DNA from: Geosiphon pyriformis
Taxonomy: Eukaryota > Glomeromycota > Glomeromycetes > Archaeosporales > Geosiphonaceae
DNA length: 64,000 nucleotides
Direction: 5' to 3'
Assembly (NCBI GenBank): GCA_016748015.1
Contig: JAAOMT010000502.1
Location: forward strand, 4,519-68,518
Numbering within the stretch: position 1 is the first letter of the stretch; each line of letters opens with the position of its first letter. Both the position numbers and the translations under genes were made by a program. The notes under the pieces were generated by a model that was not told the DNA's origin, ran no database searches, and saw only the letters and a list, made by a program, of their open reading frames with translations. Shown in pieces: positions 11,717 to 22,182 of the stretch.

Positions 11717-12829
11717 TTATGTGACTACTGTTTAATCCCATGTGACTTTCAATATTGTAATGAGTGTGACTTCATTTACAATCTACCACCACACATAATC
11801 TACACAATCCCAGAGAAAAAAGAGCCAATTAACAACTGCACATCAGAATTGGAATCAACTTTCAACCCCAATTCAAACTCTGATAACAATGACAATGAAA
11901 ATAATGGTTCCAGTTCCACTCAAACTGACAACAAAAATAATAATGATTCAGACTCCGATTCAAACTCCAAAACATTTATAGCACTTCCTAATTTCGCCAA
12001 GAAGCAAGAACTGAAATGGTTCAGTAATAACAATGAAAGTATTATGCCAGAATATGTGCATAATACTGATGCAGGGTTTGATCTGAGATATCCTGAGGAA
12101 GATTTCATCAAATTAGAACTACATTCATGCACTTGCATTGATCTGAAAATAGCACTGGAAATTTTAACAACAACAATAGTTCAATTAGCATCCAAGAGTA
12201 GTTTAGTGAAAAAAGGAATCAACATTAGAGGAGAAATAATTGATGTGAGATACGTAGAAAATATTATTGTTATACTACAAAATGATTCAGAAAAGGCCTA
12301 TATTATAGAGCCAAATGAAAAGATAGCACAGGCAATATTCCTATCTCTAGTGAAAATAGCTCAGTTGGTTTCAGTGAAAAAGAGGGAAAAATTAGGGATA
12401 ACAACAAAAAAGATACAGGGATTTAGATTCACGGGTAGAATAGATGTACCAGTTAATATAGCAGAGGAAAAAATTGTTAACAAAGGAGAAATTATCTCAA
12501 TCTGTCAATTAATTTCTATTCCACCATATGACCAGTATATGTTAGCCATAAAAAGAGAAGTAAAAAATCAAGCTCAGTTGTTTGAAACAGAAGCAACTAT
12601 TTACGAATCAAGAGAGATTGGACTTACTAATCTCTATATATTAGCCAACAGCCCCAAAAATATCAAAATTCTCATCTACAATACAGCAAAAAATATCATT
12701 GAAATACCAAAGGAAACCATTATTGGATATTTAATCACTGGAGTTGAAGATCAACCATCAAACCACATTCTAGATTTTTCACAGCTTTGCAGATATGTGG
12801 ACATTACATTACAAACCATTTATGGATGA
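11717..12829 (+). CDS. dUTPase-domain segment of the Ty3 pol, open frame
   Basis: The longest uninterrupted frame in the element (about 370 codons, continuing from 11717 after a TGA). It opens with a cysteine cluster CDYCLIPCDFQYCNECD, then an Asn/Ser/Asp-rich linker. The dUTPase motifs follow in order: DAGFDLRYPEE (motif 1), ASKSSLVKKGINI (2), GEIIDVRYVENIIVILQN (3, with catalytic Asp and Tyr), KIAQAIF (4) and GFRFTGRIDVPVN (5, glycine-rich P-loop, partly altered). The enzyme family hydrolyses dUTP to dUMP and limits uracil in new DNA. After motif 5, about 120 residues lead to the reverse transcriptase. No own start codon is evident, so it was probably made as part of a polyprotein. Confidence 0.82.
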   Translation, partial: LCDYCLIPCDFQYCNECDFIYNLPPHIIYTIPEKKEPINNCTSELESTFNPNSNSDNNDNENNGSSSTQTDNKNNNDSDSDSNSKTFIALPNFAKKQELKWFSNNNESIMPEYVHNTDAGFDLRYPEEDFIKLELHSCTCIDLKIALEILTTTIVQLASKSSLVKKGINIRGEIIDVRYVENIIVILQNDSEKAYIIEPNEKIAQAIFLSLVKIAQLVSVKKREKLGITTKKIQGFRFTGRIDVPVNIAEEKIVNKGEIISICQLISIPPYDQYMLAIKREVKNQAQLFETEATIYESREIGLTNLYILANSPKNIKILIYNTAKNIIEIPKETIIGYLITGVEDQPSNHILDFSQLCRYVDITLQTIYG

Positions 12830-14260
12830 AGTAAATGTTATTTGCTCCAACCAGAACAATTGGAACAGATAAACATGGGAAATTAAGATTTATTCCAACA
12901 AATACAACTAAAAATATTATTCTAAAATTTCAATGACATCTTTGCTAGTGAAAATAAATTTGGCCACACTAACATCATCTAGTATCAGATCAAAACTGGA
13001 GATGCAATGCCAATTAAACAAAAAGCATACAGAGTACCACCAGCCAGCCATGAGATTATTTGTCAAGAAATTAACCAAATGCTTGACAATGGGCTAATTC
13101 AGCCATTAATAAGCCCATGGTTATTACCAGTGGTACTAGTCCAGAAAAAGAATGAAAAGATCTGTTTTTGTGTGGATTATCGAAAACTAATAGAGTGACT
13201 AAAGATGATAGTTATTCAACTTTAAAGATCCAAGAACTATTTAACACTTTTGGAGGAAATAAATGGTTTTTGATATTGGATTTAGATAGTAGTTACTGGC
13301 AAGTAACCATGGATCCAGCTGACAAAGAGAAAACAGCATTTACCACAAGAGAAAAAAATTTTGAGTTTGAAGTCATGCCATTTGGCTTGAAGAATACCCC
13401 AGCAACATTCCAATGACTCATAGAAATTGTTTATACTGGATTACTATGAAAATTAGTAGTTGTATACTTAGATAACACCAATGTGTTTTCAAAAACATTT
13501 GATTATCATCTGCATTATTTTCAACAAGTGTTTGAGAGACTAAGAAGAGCTAGATTGAAACTAAATACAACTAAATGTTTCTTTAGAAAAACCAAAATCA
13601 AATTTTTGGGACATGTAGTAAGCAAAAACGAAATCAAAACAAATCCAAACAAGATTGATGTAGTTAAAAACTTTCCAGTACCAACCAATTTGACAGAACT
13701 AAGAGCATTTTTGGGTTTCGCAGGCTACTATTACTATTTTATCAAAGACTTTTCAAAACTGGCTTAGCCACTTCACCATCTACAAACCAAGAATATGAAA
13801 TATAAATAGACTGAAACTCAACAAGAAATATTTGACACATTAAAAAAAAAGCTTATTCAAGCTTTAGTATTGATGTATTCAGATTACAGCAGACTATTCA
13901 TAATTACTACCAATGCATCAGGTCAAGCATTAGAAGCAGTACTATTGCAAAAAAACTAGATGAAAAAGAGCATCCAGTAGCTTATGCCAATAGAAGCTTA
14001 AGTCCAGCTGAGAAGAACTATGGAACTCTAGCACTAGAACACTTAGCTATCTATTGGGCTGTCATCAAATAGAAAAAATACTTGAGTCAAAAGTTTGAGG
14101 TGTACACTGATCACAAAGGATTGACTTCAATCCAGAAACAGGAATTTGCAGACGACTACCATGCCAGATAGAAAATAGAACTTTCACTATTCAACTATAC
14201 AATACATTATAAAAAAGGAAAAAACAATAGAAATGCTGACAGATTGTCATAAATGAGACA
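12830..14260 (+). pseudogene. Ty3 reverse transcriptase and RNase H, broken
   Basis: The reverse transcriptase starts near 12960 (the peptide GDAMPIKQKAYRVPPASHEI) and has WLLPVVLVQKKN, VDYRKL, LDLDSSYWQVT and MPFGLKNTPATFQ. The catalytic YxDD motif is YLDN at about 13465, so the second Asp is Asn. A one-base loss after YRKL (about 13188) shifts frame, and TGA stops follow ATFQ and replace a Trp. The GYYYYFIKDFSKLA segment ends the connection. RNase H follows: TNASGQALEAVL (usually T-D-A-S-G), NYGTLALEHLAIYWAVI and VYTDHKGL. Further stops sit where Trp is expected. The enzyme would copy element RNA to DNA; two active-site Asp changes make this copy dead. Confidence 0.88.
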
Positions 14261-14499
14261 AATCTAAAACATTTCAACCCAAAAATATAACAAAATATGA
14301 ACATCCAAAAATACCAACAACTACAATATTATATAAATATCCAATTGTTCAAGGAGAAATTATTTCAAAAAGAACAAAAAAACATAAAACAACAGTCAAA
14401 ATATTTTATCAACTATCAAAATATACTTTACTAGAAGAACAAAAAAAATTCAGTTCAACCAATCAGAGTAATCACAGAACCAAAGAAAGAAACAATACT

Positions 14500-15545
14500 A
14501 TTCAACATGCACTCAGATCCAACAGCAGGACATTTTTATAAAGAAGCAATCATGAAAAGAACTAGAAAAAGATACTATTGGCCATCAATATATTCAGACA
14601 TCATCCAATATATTCAAAATTGTGATGCTAGTCAGAGAAGAGGAGGAACAAAACTCAGTGAATCATTGAGACCAATTAAAGTGAGACAACTATTTGATTG
14701 AATTGGGATTGACTTAGTCAGACCATTAACAATCACCAGCAGAGGCAACAGATATATTGCAATAGCCATAAACTATCTCACTAAATGGCCAGAAGCAAAA
14801 GCCATTCAAAGAGCAAATGCAAAATTCATTGTCAAATTTGTTCATCAAAATTTGATATGTCAATACAGATGTCCAAAAAAACTATTATCAGATCAAGAAA
14901 CTCACTTTGTAAATAGAACATTGACAGAATTAAGTCAAAAATTTGGAATAAAAAGACCATTATTATTACCATACTATCCACAAACAAATGGGTTAGTTGA
15001 AAGATTTAATAGAACATTGTGTGAAGCAACTGCAAAAATCAGCTGAAAAAATCAAGAAGAATGAAATTTGTTTATACCATCAGTATTATTTGCTTATCGG
15101 ACAATAAAACAAGACACTATACAAGCAACACCATTTAAATTGATGTACAGTAGAACAGCAACATTACCAGTTGAAATAAAGGTCAATACATATCCAACTG
15201 AACCAATAACAGAAGATAATTTCCAAGAAACATTGTTGAAAAAAACATATGACCAAATGAAACCACTAGAAAACAGATGACAAAAAACAGCTGATAACAT
15301 CCAAAAGTCACAAAAAAAGCAAAAGGAATGACATAATAACCAACTACCAAATAAACCAGTTGAATTCAAGATTGAAGACAAGGTATTATTATATTGTACT
15401 AAAGTAGAAAAACAATGGAGTAGAAAATTTGACCCCAAATGGGACAAACTATTTCACATAGAAGAAATTCTTGGAAATGGAGCTTATAAATTAAGATGGG
15501 ACAACAAAATCTTAGCCAAAGCAGCACATAATGATTAACTGAAAC
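14500..15545 (+). pseudogene. Ty3 integrase, broken
   Basis: The N-terminal zinc domain has H...H (HSDPTAGH) and NCDASQRR, where the usual C-x2-C lost its second Cys to Ser. After KRYYWPSIYSD comes the catalytic core: GIDLVRPL (first Asp), LLSDQETHFVN (second Asp) and PQTNGLVERFNRTL (Glu), so the D-D-E triad is present. TGA stops replace expected Trp after RQLFD (14699), after KIS (15044) and after NQEE (15060). The C-terminal part KVLLYCTKVEKQWSRKFDPK continues to WDKLFHIEEILGNGAYKLRW, a chromatin-binding-like barrel typical of Ty3 integrases. The product would insert cDNA into the genome. Confidence 0.88.
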
Positions 15546-16368
15546 AATATCACCAGATAACATCATCATCTACCAATAATATTTTATAATTGGGAGTACA
15601 AAGAACACTAGTTCAACCAGATGAGATTCCACGAGATTTGAAACCAATCATAGTTATTGAACCAAACACATCAAATTGAACAACTCAGAAGAGTATATAA
15701 AAGCACAATATATATGACAAAAGCAACCAAAAAAATGAAAATACCAGATCATATTCACACTATAACTCAACAACTGTTCCAGGCCTTAAATCAACAACAG
15801 TTAGACATGGAAATTGTTATTAACAACCAAATAATCTGCTATCAAAACACCCAAAAAAAGACAAAAAATACATCATACCAGCGACCTCCAAAGAACAATA
15901 AAAACTAGTCAGATAACATAATAAAAAAAGTAAAGAACACTTTTGGGAAAATACCTATTATGGTACCAACAGAGAAACTTACAAAAGAGAATTGAAAGCA
16001 ATGAACAGAACAACTTCCAATATTATACTGCTACTACCAGTTAGGTCAGAAGTTGAATATTCAGAAGTTGTATATTGGCAAATCCAAGAAAATATTCAAC
16101 CAAAACATAATACAGCAGATTGAAGAATTTATTGGAAAGAAAACAAACTCAACACTACATGTAAGAACAATTTACTGACTGCACAACATATTTCAGAACT
16201 ATCCAGAAATATTGTTACACTTAGACATGGAAACCATAACCATTAATTAATAAGGAAGAATAAACAATGTACAAGTAGAAAACGTAAAAAACAGAGTCAA
16301 ACAAACAATAATTGAAAAAAAAGTATTAGAACTAATTCAAAACAAAGATTTTGATAGAGCTCAATATT
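15546..16368 (+). pseudogene. Extra coding stretch between integrase and polypurine tract
   Basis: About 820 bp remain between integrase and the polypurine tract. An open stretch at 15657-15908 (84 codons) reads KMKIPDHIHTITQQLFQALN and later QQQLDMEIVINNQIICYQN. Another near 16060-16368 includes NYPEILLHLDMETITIN and ends with KVLELIQNKDFDRAQY. I do not recognise a domain. The amino-acid make-up resembles the rest of pol, and stops interrupt it. It could be a lost third gene or a polyprotein tail. Confidence 0.4.
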
Positions 16369-16383
16369 AAAAAAAGGAGGAGA
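16369..16383 (+). other. Polypurine tract of the Ty3 element
   Basis: A run of purines, AAAAAAAGGAGGAGA, sits three bases before the 3' LTR, where plus-strand priming occurs. Confidence 0.75.
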
Positions 16384-16386
16384 TAA

Positions 16387-17014
16387 TATTATTCATAGAA
16401 AAAGAAAACAGATATCAAAAATAGTAGACCAATAGGAAAAGAGTAGTTAGCACATAAACACATTGCTCAGCAATGTAAAGCAATATCAGAAATCATGGTA
16501 TATTGTTCAGCAATATGGAGCAATGTCAGAAATTATGACACATCGCTCAGCAATGTAGAGCAATGTCAAAAAAAATACTTAACCATACTGGAACAATAGC
16601 TTTTGATCATGGCTATTGATGGGATACTAACTTGTAATTGCTTTTGCTCATTTCTTTATCTTCTTTTATTTTTTTTTATTTTCTTTTTGTTATTTCTTTG
16701 GTTTTACTAAATTGATTAAGAATTAAGCGCTGAGATACAGACATCATAGGGACTGGTAAAAGACCTGTGAAACAAGGGTAGAACACTCATAGATTTGAGG
16801 ATAGCTTACCAAAAGGATTACCGGCCACCATGTTGAAAAAAAAATTCAATGGAATTGTGATTCTGGAAGGCTACTGAAAACAACTATTACAACTTTGTCC
16901 ATTATACAAAGAACTCCACAACAAAACCTTTAGATATCTACACCAGAAGACCAACCAAGCATCAAGTTATGAATTTGTTATTTGACTTGAGACCCCAAAT
17001 AATCATCTGTAATA
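16387..17014 (+). repeat. 3' LTR of the Ty3/gypsy element, internally deleted
   Basis: A 628-bp copy starting TATTATTCATAG (5' LTR TGTTACTCATAG) and ending CTGTAATA (5' LTR CTGTAACA). It matches the 5' LTR along its length except for a clean 219-bp deletion that removes the stretch between two ATAC tetranucleotides. Scattered C-to-T and G-to-A differences mark age. Confidence 0.92.
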
Positions 17015-17018
17015 ATGT

Positions 17019-17206
17019 AAATCTTTTTTGCTCAATTATAAGACTATCATTGGTTCTAATATTGTTATTATAAGGAAGTCTATCAAGAATTCTGATCTTG
17101 GCAATAATAGCAAACATGATTTTTTTAGGAAAAAAAAAGTGGTGCTTTGGAGGACAGTATTAATAACAAAGTGATTTTTACTAAGACTTTAAGTGATTAC
17201 TTTTGG
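17019..17206 (+). pseudogene. LINE ORF1, second piece
   Basis: The frame reads IIGSNIVIIRKSIKNSDLGN and then NSKHDFFRKKK, ending SINNKVIFTKTLSDYFW at the hAT junction. The Ser/Lys/Asn-rich composition fits the disordered N-terminal half of a LINE ORF1 protein. The frame is open throughout this short piece and continues at 20618. Confidence 0.6.
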
Positions 17207-17209
17207 TAA

Positions 17210-17400
17210 AGTTCTAATGTTTGGTCTAATTCAGTTCAAGTTCAATTAAACTACCAAACCAAACCAAACTCAAACAGAAAATTTGGCAAAATTTTAAACT
17301 CAAACTTGAACCAGACTTAAAATTATTGAACTTGAACTAAATCTGAACACATGCAACAAGTTTGGTTCAAGTTCAGTTCAAATTTTATGAATATGTTCAG
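17210..17400 (+). repeat. Left subterminal repeat array of the hAT element
   Basis: Several GTTCAAGTTCA and TTGAACTTGAAC motifs and a run of ACCAAACCAAACC. The right end (about 20460-20600) carries the mirror set. Such arrays are the usual transposase-binding sites of hAT elements; binding here is inferred. Confidence 0.55.
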
Positions 17401-17479
17401 ATTTGACTATTGAAAACATTATATTATACTATATTATTATTTAATTTTTTTTTAATGTTCTTGCATTCATGATCGAAAT

Positions 17480-18230
17480 TACTGTGCTGCTTTTATAGTT
17501 TTAGGCACTAAGTCAGATCTCATATCTGTAATTATATTCTTATCTGCAGAAAAGATGTGTTTAAAGACAACAAATAATTCTTGGATTGCCAAATAATTAC
17601 AAATTATACATACAAGATGAGAAAATTATGTTTAATATATTTAAATATTAAATTATTAATAAAATATTAATTTAGATAAATATTTTTTGTAATATACTTT
17701 TTACTATGCTATTATATTAATTTCTTTATTGGCCATTTTTTCAGAAATATAATAATTAATTTTGTTAAGTTTTTTTTCATCATCATCATTAAAGTTTGTT
17801 TTTAATATAGATTATGTAATTAATGCTATAATATCATTAAAATTGCTATTTAACAAAAAACTGTTATTTGATGTTGATATAATATCTAGTATATACTTTA
17901 TTTCAAAAAAATACATATTTTAAAGATTTATTTATTGTGTAAAAGTTAGAAAATACAATTATTTGAATAAATTAATAACTTATAATTCTTTTGTTTTATA
18001 TATATTGTCATCTAAAAATTTTATTTTCGTAAAATAATAGAATTTTTTCTTAGATCCAATACAATGCAAAGCATTACAGTTGTATTTGTTTTAAAGTAAT
18101 ATTCAACCAACTTTTTTTTTGCTGCTCTAGCTATAGTTATAAGTAATAAATCTAATATTAAATATATTAAATAAATAATTAAATAAATACAATCAAGATT
18201 ATAATATTTTACCAAATTTATTATCATCAA
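17480..18230 (-). pseudogene. hAT transposase, C-terminal half, decayed
   Basis: On the minus strand an open stretch (18230-18021) ends with KKLVEYYFKTNTTVMLCIVL followed by DLRKN, the catalytic-domain region that in hAT proteins reads roughly YY...ATxLDPRxK. The C-terminal dimerisation motif lies at about 17570-17490: HIFSADKNIITDMRSDLVPK, matching the family pattern FSxAGxxxTxxRxxLxP. Stops and frame breaks lie between. Further N-terminal parts probably extend towards 20300 but are too eroded to assign by eye. Confidence 0.7.
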
Positions 18231-20617
18231 TCATGTTTTTAATATAATTAAAAATAATATTAAAGAGAAAAATATTCAAGAAGACAGTATTATTTGAATT
18301 GGCTGATATTTTGACTATAATATTCTTAAATAGTTCAAGAAATTTAGCAATTTTATTGAAAACAGCCCACTGATTATGTGAAATAACATATTAAAAGTTA
18401 ATATAAGTATTAGTAGAAATGTTTAATGTTTATAAATTTACAATTAAAATTTTTGTATTCAAAATATATGAAATCAGAAATAAATGACTTGTTAATTTAA
18501 GAAATAATTTATTTCTAACCATGTTATAAGTAAAATTCTATTGGGTAAGACAATCCAAAATAAGTATATAGTATTTAATTTAACATGTATTACAAGCACA
18601 TTCAAAAAACTTAAAATGTTGAAGCAAGATATGAATTACAGAATTAAGTTTCTTAATTTTTAATTTATACAAAGTTTATATTAAGAAAATTTCAGATAAA
18701 TATATTTAGTTTAGGTTTTTAACAAATATTTTGAAAATATTAACTTTTATTTTATTTAGAGCCGCTTATACTGTCAAGTTTAAAATATGATTAAAGCATC
18801 AAAATTAAAGATTCTCTGAATTCTATTAAATGGTTTTCTTTTTTAATTTTTTTGGTAACTTTCTTATAAAAGTACTATTATTTGCAGTATTATCAAAAGT
18901 AATAGCAAGAAACTGTTAAAAAAAATTAGGTTATAATTAATAAAATTAATAATAAACTTATATAAAAAAAGATGAGTATAATTTCTTTTTAAACTTTTTA
19001 GCTAAAAATTCAGTTTGAGATAATAATAAAAACTATTTAAACTAATATTAAAAAAATGTGGTTTTTGATGATATAAATACTGTAGTAACTTTAAGTCTTA
19101 AATAATACTAATACCAAAAACTCAACTTTGGAACAATAATAAAAATCAACTTAAGCCAAATTGTGAAAATGTAATTTTCAATAATATGAACATTATAATA
19201 ACTCTGAGCTTTAGATAATATTAATACCAAAAATTCAGCTCTAAAACAATAATAAAAACCAACTTAAACTAATATTAAAAAAACACGATTTTTGATAATA
19301 TAAACATTATAATAACTTTAAGTTTTAGATAATACTAATATGTTATATAGTACGTTAAACTCATCATTGATTATTAACCAATTTAAATTTATGCAAAAAT
19401 ATACATATATATCTTTGATATAATTCTATAATTTTTTAATATTTTAAAAATCTGTTTGCAATATTTATTATATTGTTTACTTATTAATACAAAATCAATT
19501 ATTGTTTATTAAAGATTTCAATTGTTATTAATATAATAAGCAATAATAAAAACAAAAGCTTTATTATTAAGAAATGTTCAGAAATCTAATATAAAAGAAA
19601 TTTTGAACTTAATAGTACTTAAATATATATATTATATTATAAGTATAAATAAAAGAAAAAGAACATTTTATAATAAAAATAATGTTTACTTTTAATTCTT
19701 GTCTACCCAAAATATAAAGTTTTATAACTCTATTTTTAATTATATTGGCACAAACAGATTAAAAAGTAAGGTTCAAGTATTAAAATATTTTGATTAATTT
19801 AAGAACTTTATTATAAAAAATAATTATTAACAATTAATAAGCCAAATAGTAATTATGTTATAAAGTTTTTTATTATTAATGTCAATAGCAGTTATTATAG
19901 AAAACTAAAGCAGTTTTCTAGTTAGATTGGCCAAAAATCATAAAAAAAAATATCAATTTCACTTGTTAAAACATTTTTTCAATTAACTTGTAATTTTTCT
20001 GAACATTTTGCCTTTTTTTTTATTATAACATATACTGTTTAATAAAAAACCTCTAAATAACACCATAAGAATTTGGTAATATTTATAGTTTTGTAAGAAA
20101 ATAGTTTATGCACATATTTTAAGACCATATATTTAGTTGTTTTTTGTTTTTTTGTTCATTTAAACTTATCAAAATAGTCTTATATTTTACTTTAAAAACT
20201 ACATTTACCAAATATATTAATATTTGGATTATTTAAGTTATCAAATTCTATTATTTTAGATTTTAAATCTTTAATAACATTAGATAATATTAACAATAAA
20301 TTCATTTTAGTAAGTTGAAAAGTAAAATTGTTTTATATATATAGTTTTATTTATTTTTTTAGCTGATTATAGTAATTAAACAAAATAATAATTGATGAAC
20401 AAGTAGTACAAATTATATTTTTTTAATTTTATTAAACTTAGATAAATTTATAAACTTTAAACCAAATTTAGACTTGTCAAAAAGATTTAATATCAAACTC
20501 GAACTGAATTTACTTTGAAAAATTGGTTCAGTTCAAATTTAGTTCATAATTCAAACTGAACTTAAATAATATCCAAAGTTTGGTTCAATTTAGTTCAATT
20601 AGAACTCTAACTTTTGG

Positions 20618-21414
20618 GACTTTAAAACTGGTAACACTACTGAATTGAATAGTATTAACATAGAAAAAAAGTGTTTGATAAAAAAAATTAATGTTGATTA
20701 TGATAAAAAAAATACTTCTAATAAAGAAAAATTTAATTAAATACTAAAAAATTTATGAGTTAAGACCAAAAAAGTATTAAGAATGCTTTTAAAAAAAATC
20801 AACTTTTTAAGTAATAAAGATGATAATATTTTATTAAATACCTTACCAGTTTTTTTTTTTTTAAAAAATCTAGTCAATATTTCTGTTAGAAAGTTGTTTG
20901 CTCTGAATATTAGTTTAGATAATGTTGTTACAAAATTTTCTTAAGACAAGTTTTTAGTAATTAAAAAATTGTTTTCAAAAATCAATGATTTTAAGGGAAA
21001 TATTTAGTTCTTCAAAATTTGTTAAAATTATCAAAGCTATATTTACTTTTGAATTTAGCTTGATATAAATAACTGAGTTAGCAAAAGTTAGAAATATTAT
21101 TGTAAATACCAATCTCAAAAAATTAACAATGTATTTAAATCAGACTGTGATAATAAAAAAGATCTTAATTAGAATATTAACTAAGACTATATATAATGTA
21201 CTATTTGAATATAAAAAAATTAAGTCAATTAAAATACAACTGGTAAAGTTATGACAAAAAACTGTAGTTAAATTTGGTTATTCAGATTATGCCAATCTAG
21301 TTATAATAAAGTAGTCTGTCTTAATTAAAAAGAATACAATATACATAGTTAAAGCTAATATAGACAAGAAATCTTGAGATACAAGAAACCAAAATAGAGC
21401 ACTGCTCTACACAT
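20618..21414 (+). pseudogene. LINE ORF1, third piece
   Basis: Continues in frame from 17206 across the hAT site, then degrades with stops and shifts. Recognisable blocks are KINFLSNKDDNILLN, NLVNISVRKLFALNISLDNV, KLFSKIND, and near the end IKSIKIQLVKL, TVVKFGYSDYANLVI and RNQNRALLYT. The block around KIKSIKIQL...TVVKFGYSDYA resembles an RRM-like fold (a beta strand ending in VxF), common in LINE ORF1 proteins, which bind element RNA. It stops at the ACAT duplication of the solo LTR. Confidence 0.65.
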
Positions 21415-22178
21415 TGTTACTCATAAAAAAAAACAAATATAGAAAAATAGTAGATTAATAAGGAAGTAGTAGTTAGTATATGAACACGTTGCTTAGCAAT
21501 GTAAAGCAATATCAAAAATTATGGCACATCATTCAGCAATATAGAGCAATATTAGAAAATTAGGGCACATTCCTCAGCAATGTGAACATTGCTTAAAAAA
21601 TCATAGCACATTGCATGGGAATATAAACAATCTCATAGAACATAAATTAGGTATATATAGTAGTAGTATTAAAAGCAGAAAAAACAGATCTCTTAGTTTA
21701 GATTTGATTTAAGCAACCTTTTCCATTCACAAATATCAATAAATAATTATTCATTATCTCAATCTACTCTCTATTATCAACACTTTATGTTGATAGTAAT
21801 TGATACTTAACCACACTGAAACAATAGCTTTTGATTACAGCTATTAATGGGATACTAACTTATAACTGTCTTGGCTTATTTTTTTTTATTTTTTTTATTT
21901 TCTTTGTTATTCTTTTTGTTTTACTAATTGATTGAAGATTAAGCACTAAATTATTAATGTCATAGATAGCCTGATAAAAGACCCAGAAATAAGGGTAACA
22001 TCATATATATTATCAGATAGCTTACTAGAAAGACATAACTGCCAGAATAAAACTGGCTGCCAAGCTAAAAAAAAAATTGGGCAAAATTGCAATTCCAGAA
22101 ACCACCATCATCTTATTAATTGAGCACCAAGTTATAGGTTTGTTATTTAATTGAGACTCCAAGTAATCATCTGTAACA
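21415..22178 (+). repeat. Solo LTR of the same Ty3 family
   Basis: A 764-bp LTR starting TGTTACTCATA and ending ATCTGTAACA, similar to 7146-7992 along its length. It is flanked by ACAT (21411-21414 and 22179-22182). No internal element sequence is present, so it probably arose by LTR-LTR recombination. It interrupts LINE ORF1 between the codons for LLYT and LLVKINAYNIW. Confidence 0.93.
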
Positions 22179-22182
22179 ACAT

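Larger units (their letters stand above)
7146..17014 (+). mobile_element. Ty3/gypsy LTR retrotransposon carrying a dUTPase, decayed
   Basis: A 9869-bp element flanked by the 4-bp duplication ATGT (7142-7145 and 17015-17018). The 5' LTR is 7146-7992 and the 3' LTR 16387-17014. Internal order is gag with a CCHC knuckle, protease, cysteine-rich region, dUTPase, reverse transcriptase, RNase H, integrase and a further coding stretch before the polypurine tract. Reverse transcriptase before integrase is the Ty3 order. Many in-frame stops, mostly at Trp, Gln or Arg positions, and several frameshifts inactivate it. It lies inside a LINE. Confidence 0.93.
17207..20609 (-). mobile_element. hAT DNA transposon with 8-bp target duplication
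   Basis: A 3403-bp element bounded by short inverted ends (left TAAAGTTCTAAT; right, on the minus strand, TAGAGTTCTAAT) and flanked on both sides by ACTTTTGG (17199-17206 and 20610-20617). An 8-bp duplication is the hAT hallmark. Both ends hold long subterminal arrays of GTTCAAGTTCAGTTCAA-like motifs in opposite orientation (about 17215-17400 and 20460-20600). The transposase is on the minus strand and is decayed. It inserted into LINE ORF1. Confidence 0.9.

Noticed and set aside
15094-15447. 117-codon minus-strand ORF over integrase.
   Set aside because: Shadow of the integrase coding strand, whose motifs are clear on the plus strand.
8055-15545. TGA read as Trp (variant genetic code) in the Ty3 element.
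   Set aside because: Conserved Trp are also coded by intact TGG at many places, and TAG and TAA stops occur as well. Mutational decay explains all three.
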